This document shows positions 58,073-64,000 of a stretch of 64,000 nucleotides of DNA, piece after piece. Each line of letters begins with the position of its first letter. Within the stretch, counting starts at the first letter, position 1. Below the pieces are notes generated by a model. That model worked only from the letters and a program-made list of their open reading frames with translations. It was not told the origin of the DNA and searched no databases. Source of the stretch: Neisseria meningitidis (GTDB lineage Bacteria; Pseudomonadota; Gammaproteobacteria; Burkholderiales; Neisseriaceae). The position numbers and the translations under genes were made by a program. The stretch covers positions 496,001 to 560,000 of the forward strand of contig NZ_LR134525.1 of assembly GCF_900638555.1 (NCBI RefSeq). Reading direction: 5' to 3'.

Positions 58073-60043
58073 TTATGGCCGGTTTGCCGCCAATTCCAGT
58101 GATTCGGGCTGCCATTGCGCGCCGAATGCTTGGAGGATTTTTTGTGCGGCGGGGTCGGCTTCGAGCAATGCTTGTGCTTTTTGCCTGTCTTCGGCTTGGA
58201 CGCGCTTGTCCTGCATTGCGGGGGTTTCTCTGCCGGATTCGTCGTGCCAGTCTTGGGTTTGCAGGGTGAGTTGCAGCCCGTAGGCTTGGGCAAGGGTGTC
58301 GCGGATTTTGTCGAGGCGTTTTTTGTCGGCGGTGGCGCGTGCTTCGGCGGTCATTGCCAAAACCATCAGGCCGGTGTCGGGATGGTATTCCGTCCACGCG
58401 GAGTGTTGCGCCGGCATTTGCGCCGCGCCGAGTTTGCGGGCGAAATGCCGGACGATGGCTGCCCAGTTTTCGGTGGAAAACTCGGGCGGCGGGGCGGACG
58501 GCGTGTTGTTTTCGTCGTTGCTGCCTTCGTCGGCGTTGTTTTCTTCTTCCGCATCGGCAGGGGCGGCGTGTTCCCAATCCGGCGGCGGGATTTCTGCGCC
58601 GTCTTCCGGGGGGCAGTCATTATCCGGAAAGCCGTAACCGTAGAAAGGTTCTGCAGGGGCTTCGTGCGCAAATGCTTCCGTTTCAACGGCTTCATCATTC
58701 GGTGTTGCCTGAATGGGGTTTTCAGACGGCACTTCGGACAAGGAAGTCTCGGTTTCGTTGTCGGCTGCCTTGTTCTTGGAAACTTGATTGTCAGGCGATG
58801 TTTCGGCTTCGGATGCCGTCTGAACGGGCGTTTGGGTGGTTTCCGCTTCAGGGTGCGGTTGGGGCTTTTTTGCGGCGGTTTCCTTTTCGGCGGTTTGTGC
58901 CGATGGGGATTGAAGTTCGGTATTTTCAATCACGGCGTTTGCATCACACGATGCTGCTGCCAAGGGCGCAAACGCCAGCATACGCAGCAGGGTCATCATA
59001 AAGCCGGCGTATTCGTCGGGGGCGAGGCCCAGGTCGCGTTTGCCGTGGACGGCGATTTGGTAGTAAAGCTGGATTTGTTCGCCGCTTATGGTTTGGGCGA
59101 GGCGGTGCAAAATATCGGAATCGGGGTCGTCGTGCGCCAAGGCATTCGGCACTGCCTGTATCAGGGCGAGGTGTTGCAGCAGTATGGCGAGTTCGCCCAA
59201 GGCGTTGTCAAAGCCGACGGCACACGCCGCCATTTCCTGCGCTTTGGCGAGCAGGGCTGCGCCGTCTTGGTTGATGATGCCTGTCAGCAGTTCGTAAAGG
59301 TATTGTTTGTCAACCGCGCCGATCATTTGGCGGACATCGTTTTCGGCAACTTTGCCCGAACCTAGGGCGATGGCTTGGTCGAGCAGGCTCAAGGCATCGC
59401 GCATCGATCCGGCGGCGGCGCGTCCCAAAAGTTGCAGGGCGGGGGGGGCGTAGGTGATTTTTTCGCTGTCGAGGACGTGGGCGAGGTGGTCGGCAACCTG
59501 CTGCGCGGTCATATTGCGTAAGACAAATTGCAGGCAGCGGCTCAAGACGGTAACGGGGACTTTGTGCGGATCGGTCGTGGCAAGGATGAATTTGACGTGT
59601 TCGGGTGGCTCTTCCAGCGTTTTGAGCATAGCGTTGAACGCGCTTTTGGAAAGCATATGCACTTCGTCGATGATATAGACTTTGTATTTGCCGGCGGTCG
59701 GCGCGTATTGGGCGTTTTCCAATACTTCGCGGATGTTGTCGATGCCTGTGTTGGAAGCGGCATCGATTTCCAATAAATCTACATAGCGTCCGGCATCGAT
59801 TTGGGTGCAGCTTTGGCACACGCCGCAAGGTTCGCCGTGTTGCGCGTTTTCGCAGTTGAGGCTTTTGGCAAGGATGCGGGCGATGGTGGTTTTGCCCACG
59901 CCGCGCGTACCGGTCAGCAGGTAGGCGTGGTGCAGCCTGCCTTCGTCCAAGGCATTTTGCAGGGCTTTGACGACGTGTTCCTGACCGACTAAGTCGGCAA
60001 AGGTTTTGGGCCGCCATTTTCGGGCGAGAACTTGATAGGCCAT
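58073..60043 (-). CDS. dnaX: DNA polymerase III tau (and probably gamma) subunit
   Basis: 656 residues. AAA+ clamp-loader domain in 1-370: LTGTRGVGKTTIARILAKSLNC (Walker A) near 43, zinc module CENAQHGEPCGVCQSC near 64, IIDEVHMLSKSAFNAMLKTLEEPPEH near 125. A low-complexity acidic/Pro linker (about 385-560) and a small C-terminal domain follow. The start at 60043 (MAYQVLARKWRPK) is standard. At codons 392-393 the heptamer A AAA AAG (58871-58865) has an AAGGA stretch 9 nt upstream and a -1 TGA five codons later, as in E. coli, predicting a 398-residue gamma form. The C8 run at about 59441-59448 is in frame. Two uptake sequences lie in the linker. Confidence 0.95.
   Translation of the reverse strand: MAYQVLARKWRPKTFADLVGQEHVVKALQNALDEGRLHHAYLLTGTRGVGKTTIARILAKSLNCENAQHGEPCGVCQSCTQIDAGRYVDLLEIDAASNTGIDNIREVLENAQYAPTAGKYKVYIIDEVHMLSKSAFNAMLKTLEEPPEHVKFILATTDPHKVPVTVLSRCLQFVLRNMTAQQVADHLAHVLDSEKITYAPPALQLLGRAAAGSMRDALSLLDQAIALGSGKVAENDVRQMIGAVDKQYLYELLTGIINQDGAALLAKAQEMAACAVGFDNALGELAILLQHLALIQAVPNALAHDDPDSDILHRLAQTISGEQIQLYYQIAVHGKRDLGLAPDEYAGFMMTLLRMLAFAPLAAASCDANAVIENTELQSPSAQTAEKETAAKKPQPHPEAETTQTPVQTASEAETSPDNQVSKNKAADNETETSLSEVPSENPIQATPNDEAVETEAFAHEAPAEPFYGYGFPDNDCPPEDGAEIPPPDWEHAAPADAEEENNADEGSNDENNTPSAPPPEFSTENWAAIVRHFARKLGAAQMPAQHSAWTEYHPDTGLMVLAMTAEARATADKKRLDKIRDTLAQAYGLQLTLQTQDWHDESGRETPAMQDKRVQAEDRQKAQALLEADPAAQKILQAFGAQWQPESLELAANRP
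58865..58871 (-). promoter_or_regulatory. Programmed -1 frameshift heptamer in dnaX
   Basis: A AAA AAG in zero frame (codons 392-393). The -1 frame reads GCC CCA ACC GCA CCC TGA. AAAAGGA ends 9 nt upstream. A weak CCGC/GCGG hairpin is the only downstream structure I see. Confidence 0.7.
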
Positions 60044-60137
60044 ATTTTTCTCTTGGTTTCGGTCGTGATGTTTCTGTCGGTGCGTCGGAATGCCGTCTGA
60101 ACGGCGGTCTCGGGCGGCGTATTCTAGCACTTTCGGT

Positions 60138-62114
60138 TTATTGTCCGCGCAAGAACAGTGCGTCCAATTCTTTCAAAGTCAGTTTGACCCAAGTCGGCCT
60201 GCCGTGGTTGCATTGGTTGCTGCGCGGCGTGTTTTCCATATCGCGCAGCAGCGCGTTCATTTCCGGCAGGGTAAGCCGGCGGCCGGCGCGGACGGAGCCG
60301 TGGCAGGACATAGTGGCGAGGATGCGGTTTTCGTGTTCTTCGATGGTTTGGCTGCTGCCGACTTGGGCGAGTTCGCCCAATACGTCTTTGGCGAGTGAGA
60401 CGACGTCGGCTTTGCCGAGCATGGCGGGAACTGTGCGGACGGCAAGGGTATTGCCGCCCATGTCGGACAGTTCCAAGCCGAAGCCTGCCAGTGCATCAGC
60501 ATGGTCGGCAAGGGCGGCGCATTCTTCGTGGGACGCGGCAAAGGTTACGGGAATAAGCAGGCGTTGGCTTTGCAGCCTGCCGTTTTCCTGACGTTGGCGT
60601 TTCATTTTTTCGTAGTTGACGCGTTCGGCGGCGGCGTGCATATCGATGAGCAGCAGGCTGTCTTCGGCTTGGGCAAGAATGTAGATGCCTAATAGTTGGG
60701 CAATGGCAAAACCGAGCGGCGGCAGTTCGGATTGGGACAGGATGCCGTCTGAAAGCGGCGTATCTGTTTGGGGAGCAGGCGTTTCAGACGGCATATTGCC
60801 GAAACGTGCCTGCTCGAATCGGCTTAACTCAAGGTCGATGTCGTCGGTTTTTTTGTAAAGTTCGGCGTAAGTATTCATTGCCGCGCGGCTTTCGCGCAGG
60901 GACAGGCTGCGTTGTTGCGGCGCATATGCGGACTGATAGGGCATGGGCGCGGTTTTGCCTGATGAACCAAAGGCATTGTGTGTATCTGATTTGTTGCCTG
61001 TCGGGTAGTTGGATACGCTATCAAACAGATTTTCGCTGTCGTTTTCAGACGGCATTGGGGTGGAGACAACGCCGGTAATGTCATGCAACACTTCGCCTGC
61101 GTTGCCGACGCTTTCGGTCAGGTTGGCGCGTGTGTCGGCAAGGGCTTTGTTGAGCGTGTGGAACACAAGTTGGTGCACCTGCTGACTGTCGCGGAAGCGG
61201 ATTTCGGTTTTGGTCGGGTGGACGTTGACATCCACGGCTTCGGGCGGCAGGTCGAGGAAGAGGACGAAAGCAGGGGTGAGGGCGTTGTGCAATACGTCGC
61301 GGTATGCCTGTTTGACGGCGTGGAGCATCACTTTGTCGCGCACGAAGCGATGGTTGACGAAGCAGTATTGTTTGTCGGTTTTACCTTTGGCGAAAGTCGG
61401 TTTGGCAATCGCACCATAGAGCCGCAGCGCGCCGCTGCCGCTGTCGATTTCCAATGATGCCGTCTGAAAATCATCGCCGACAATGGCGGCGATACGTTCA
61501 TGCAGGCTTTGTGCAGGGAGTTTGAACACTTGTTTGCCGTCGCGTTTGAGCGAGAAGGCAATGTGCGGATGCGCCAGCGCGAGGCGTTCGAGCATGGTGG
61601 CGCAGTGGGCGTATTCGGTGTTTTCGGATTTGAGGAACTTGCGCCGCGCGGGAGTGTTGAAGAAGAGTTCGGCGGCTTCGATGGTGGTGCCGACGGGGTG
61701 GGTGGCGGCGGTGGGGCTGCTGAGTTTGCCGTCTTCGGCTTTGACTTGGGTTGCGTGCGAACTGTCTTCTTGGCGGCTGGTCAGGGTCAGGCGGCTGACG
61801 GAGGCGATGCTTGCCAAGCCTTCGCCGCGAAAGCCCATGCTGGCAACGTGTTCCAAATCGTTTAAGGTTTTGATTTTGCTGGTGGCGTGGCGGTGGAGCG
61901 CAAGTTCGATGTCGTCCGGATGGATACCGCCGCCGTTGTCGCTGACGTGAATCAGGCGGATGCCGCCGCCGTCCAGCTCGACATCAATCGCCGTTGCGCC
62001 TGCATCGATACTGTTTTCAACGATTTCTTTCAAGGCGTTGGCAGGGCGTTCGACTACTTCGCCGGCGGCGATTTGGTTGACGAGATGGTCGGGCAGGGCG
62101 GCAATGCGTGGCAT
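60138..62114 (-). CDS. mutL: Mismatch-repair protein MutL with endonuclease motif
   Basis: 658 residues. GHKL ATPase: ENSIDAGATAIDVELDGGGI, HVSDNGGGI, HATSKI and MGFRGEGLASIASV. A disordered linker spans about 345-460, and the C-terminal dimerisation domain carries DMHAAAERVNYE, matching DQHA(X)2E(X)4E of nicking MutL proteins. Neisseria lack MutH, so this protein supplies the nick. Three uptake sequences lie in the linker coding region (about 60741, 60782, 61043), and another is at about 61457. Confidence 0.96.
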   Translation of the reverse strand: MPRIAALPDHLVNQIAAGEVVERPANALKEIVENSIDAGATAIDVELDGGGIRLIHVSDNGGGIHPDDIELALHRHATSKIKTLNDLEHVASMGFRGEGLASIASVSRLTLTSRQEDSSHATQVKAEDGKLSSPTAATHPVGTTIEAAELFFNTPARRKFLKSENTEYAHCATMLERLALAHPHIAFSLKRDGKQVFKLPAQSLHERIAAIVGDDFQTASLEIDSGSGALRLYGAIAKPTFAKGKTDKQYCFVNHRFVRDKVMLHAVKQAYRDVLHNALTPAFVLFLDLPPEAVDVNVHPTKTEIRFRDSQQVHQLVFHTLNKALADTRANLTESVGNAGEVLHDITGVVSTPMPSENDSENLFDSVSNYPTGNKSDTHNAFGSSGKTAPMPYQSAYAPQQRSLSLRESRAAMNTYAELYKKTDDIDLELSRFEQARFGNMPSETPAPQTDTPLSDGILSQSELPPLGFAIAQLLGIYILAQAEDSLLLIDMHAAAERVNYEKMKRQRQENGRLQSQRLLIPVTFAASHEECAALADHADALAGFGLELSDMGGNTLAVRTVPAMLGKADVVSLAKDVLGELAQVGSSQTIEEHENRILATMSCHGSVRAGRRLTLPEMNALLRDMENTPRSNQCNHGRPTWVKLTLKELDALFLRGQ

Positions 62115-62256
62115 AAGGTAGGCTTCCGTTGCAAAAACGCTTTATTCTATAATAAAACCCCTTACTTTTCTGCCTGTATTCTTGATAAAAGCCGTTTATC
62201 CCGTTTGGAAAATACCAGTATAATCACGCCGTATCCCGTAAAATTGGAGCGCAAAG

Positions 62257-62442
62257 ATGTATCACTACCAATCCGAAGCCACACAATTCCTCAACCGTCT
62301 GATTGAAGAAAAACCTGAGTTGGAACAGCAGCGTTTGGAAAACCGGGGGCTTTTGTGGGATGTCGAACTCAATCCCGAAGAACAGGAAAACTTCGAGGCG
62401 GCAAAAGTAGCGAAAAAACCTTATACCTATTACCAAGACTGA
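62257..62442 (+). CDS. DUF3460-family small protein
   Basis: 61 residues, YHYQSEATQFLNRLIEEKPELEQQRLENRGLLWD... with a helical start and an acidic middle, ending YTYYQD. Typical of the betaproteobacterial DUF3460 family. GCGCAAAG precedes the ATG. It lies 10 bp before the methyltransferase gene. Confidence 0.8.
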   Translation: MYHYQSEATQFLNRLIEEKPELEQQRLENRGLLWDVELNPEEQENFEAAKVAKKPYTYYQD

Positions 62443-62452
62443 ACCCGCCGAA

Positions 62453-63121
62453 ATGACGACCCATCTGTCCAATGTCGCCCCCGACCTGCAAAACTATTTG
62501 AACGCCATCGGCGAACCCGAACATCCCGTTTTGACGCGGCTGCGTGAGAAGACCGGGCATCACCGTATGGGCAAAATGGCGATTGCGCGCGAACAGGCGG
62601 CGGTTTTGGTTTGGCTGGCAAAGCTGATTCGCGCGGAAAAATATCTGGAAATCGGCGTGTTTACCGGATACAGCAGCACCGCGCTTGCATTGGCGCTGCC
62701 CGAACACGGGCGGATTACCGCCTGTGACATCAATGTAACCTTTACCGATACGGCGCGTCAGGTTTGGAACGAGGCAGGCGTGGCACATAAAATCAGCCTG
62801 CACCTGCAACCTGCATTGCTGACATTGGATGATTTGATTGCACAGGGTGAAGCCGGAAGCTACGATTTGGCACTGATAGACGCAGACAAACCGCCCACGC
62901 CGCAATATTTCGAGCGTTGCCTCAAACTTGTCCGGCAAGGCGGCATCATCGCCATCGACAATATTTTGTTGAACGGAAGGGTGATGCGCGAAGCGGCTTC
63001 CGATGCGCCGCCCAGCGTCGGCATCCTCAAAGATTTCAATCAAAACCTGCCGAACGATACGCGGATTGTCCCCATCACCCTGCCCGTCGGCGACGGTTTG
63101 ACCCTGCTTCTGAAAAAATAA
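62453..63121 (+). CDS. Class I SAM O-methyltransferase (COMT-like family 3)
   Basis: 222 residues. SAM motif I YLEIGVFTGYSSTALALALP near 62, ITACDIN, the metal Asp in YDLALIDADKPP near 143 and IIAIDNILLNGRV near 166. Divalent-metal-dependent small-molecule O-methyltransferase of the CCoAOMT/catechol type; substrate unknown. Its TAA overlaps the next gene's ATG (TAATG). Confidence 0.9.
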   Translation: MTTHLSNVAPDLQNYLNAIGEPEHPVLTRLREKTGHHRMGKMAIAREQAAVLVWLAKLIRAEKYLEIGVFTGYSSTALALALPEHGRITACDINVTFTDTARQVWNEAGVAHKISLHLQPALLTLDDLIAQGEAGSYDLALIDADKPPTPQYFERCLKLVRQGGIIAIDNILLNGRVMREAASDAPPSVGILKDFNQNLPNDTRIVPITLPVGDGLTLLLKK

Positions 63122-63837
63122 TGAAGACCAAATTACCGCTTTTTATCATTTGGCTGTCCGTATCCGCCGCCTGTTCTTCCCCTGTTTCCCGCAATATTCA
63201 GGATATGCGGCTCGAACCGCAGGCAGAGGCAGGTAGTTCGGACGCTATTCCCTATCCCGTTCCCACTCTGCAAGACCGTTTGGATTATCTGGAAGGCACA
63301 CTCGTCCGCCTGTCGAACGAAGTGGAAACCTTAAACGGCAAAGTCAAAGCACTGGAGCATGCGAAAACACACCCTTCCAGCAGGGCATACGTCCAAAAAC
63401 TCGACGACCGCAAGTTGAAAGAGCATTACCTCAATACCGAAGGCGGCAGCGCATCCGCACATACCGTCGAAACCGCACAAAACCTCTACAATCAGGCACT
63501 CAAACACTATAAAAGCGGCAGGTTTTCTGCCGCTGCCTCCCTGTTGAAAGGCGCGGACGGAGGCGACGGCGGCAGCATCGCGCAACGCAGTATGTACCTG
63601 TTGCTGCAAAGCAGGGCGCGTATGGGCAACTGCGAATCCGTCATCGAAATCGGAGGGCGTTACGCCAACCGTTTCAAAGACAGCCCAACCGCGCCTGAAG
63701 CCATGTTCAAAATCGGCGAATGCCAATACAGGCTTCAGCAAAAAGACATTGCAAGGGCGACTTGGCGCAGCCTGATACAGACCTATCCCGGCAGCCCGGC
63801 GGCAAAACGCGCCGCCGCAGCCGTGCGCAAACGATAG
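63121..63837 (+). CDS. TPR lipoprotein of the YbgF/CpoB type
   Basis: 238 residues. The lipobox VSAAC (Cys18) is followed by a short coiled coil ([30 protein letters not shown]) and C-terminal TPRs (about 120-235, [38 protein letters not shown]). This order matches Tol-Pal-linked CpoB/YbgF, except that it is lipidated. Translationally coupled to the methyltransferase by a TAATG overlap; the tol-pal genes are not nearby. Confidence 0.82.
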   Translation: MKTKLPLFIIWLSVSAACSSPVSRNIQDMRLEPQAEAGSSDAIPYPVPTLQDRLDYLEGTLVRLSNEVETLNGKVKALEHAKTHPSSRAYVQKLDDRKLKEHYLNTEGGSASAHTVETAQNLYNQALKHYKSGRFSAAASLLKGADGGDGGSIAQRSMYLLLQSRARMGNCESVIEIGGRYANRFKDSPTAPEAMFKIGECQYRLQQKDIARATWRSLIQTYPGSPAAKRAAAAVRKR

Positions 63838-63884
63838 TTTTTCCATTTTTCCGCTTTTTACCCCATCCGCACCAAGGAGGATTT

Positions 63885-64000
63885 ATGATACAAATCGGCA
63901 TCATCATGGGCAGCAACAGCGATTGGCCCGTTATGCGGCAGGCAGCGCAGTTTCTTGAAGAGTTCGGCGTAGAATATGAGGCGCGCGTTGTTTCCGCACA
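63885..64000 (+). CDS. purE: N5-carboxyaminoimidazole ribonucleotide mutase, 5' part
   Basis: The first 38 codons: [21 protein letters not shown], the PurE signature with the SNSDW phosphate/substrate loop. The window ends inside the gene. AAGGAGG is a near-perfect ribosome site 8 bp upstream. De novo purine synthesis. Confidence 0.95.
   Translation, partial: MIQIGIIMGSNSDWPVMRQAAQFLEEFGVEYEARVVSA

Noticed and set aside
58366..58929. 187-codon Lys/Pro/Arg-rich frame within dnaX
   Set aside because: It is in the +1 rather than the -1 frame relative to the slippery site, so it is not the frameshift product; the -1 frame stops after five codons.
58115..59365. 416-codon ORF on the plus strand across dnaX
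   Set aside because: Shadow of the GC-rich dnaX linker; Cys/Gly/Phe-rich low-complexity translation without family features.

Overview
The window is a chromosomal segment of a pathogenic Neisseria, most likely Neisseria meningitidis (N. gonorrhoeae is the main alternative). Visible support: dozens of DNA uptake sequences (core GCCGTCTGAA), many as inverted pairs acting as terminators; at least 14 Correia (CREE/NEMIS) elements with TATAGTGG...CCACTATA ends; dRS3/NIME repeat arrays; one 183-bp AT-rich ATR repeat; and an opa gene with a CTCTT phase-variation tract. Species is inferred from overall gene content and order and was not tested by alignment.

Layout. 0-7 kb: TonB-dependent receptor TdfH (CbpA type), a repeat-rich 1.4-kb intergenic region, and the CstA pyruvate/peptide transporter with its YbdD partner. 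7-20 kb: SliC-type lysozyme inhibitor, GabD, TfpZ, a TerC-CBS-CorC protein, SurE, NlpD, a thioesterase, a small membrane protein, RecX, Gph, glutamate dehydrogenase, and a DUF4198 periplasmic protein with a perfect Zur-like operator. 20-28 kb: tautomerase, AlaA, ClpB, TrpS, a small unknown, the Ag473 lipoprotein, and an exopolyphosphatase gene split by a 9-G tract. 28-32.6 kb is the accessory, decaying region: a Slam (DUF560) remnant, opa (OFF phase), a NIME array, a REP-associated tyrosine transposase flanked by three GTAG-hairpin REP elements, and an IS5-family remnant broken by a Correia element. 32.6-44 kb: lytic transglycosylase, YajR-like transporter, SSB, EamA permease, FumC, Tkt, CcoG-FixH, and a nitronate monooxygenase-like protein. 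44.7-51 kb: tRNA-Arg and tRNA-Glu, a DnaQ-family exonuclease overlapping a second ORF at a GGGAAAG heptamer, ferredoxin-NADP reductase, and a large TonB receptor gene broken twice in short G runs. 51-64 kb: genome-maintenance genes (DinB, Rep, RecA, YbaB, DnaX, MutL) with AroD, then a DUF3460 protein, an O-methyltransferase, a TPR lipoprotein and the start of purE.

Themes. Nutritional immunity and surface biology: TdfH, the Zur-type operator, SliC, Opa, Ag473, the broken receptor and the Slam remnant. DNA repair and replication: RecA, RecX, SSB, Rep, DinB, DnaX, MutL with an endonuclease motif, and a DnaQ-like exonuclease. The most interesting signals are a canonical A AAA AAG frameshift heptamer in dnaX with a spaced Shine-Dalgarno-like stretch upstream and a -1 stop five codons on, a second candidate slippery site that could fuse the DnaQ-like protein to its downstream ORF, the RAYT/REP unit, the G-tract in ppx, and nested mobile-element insertions whose empty sites can be read within the window.
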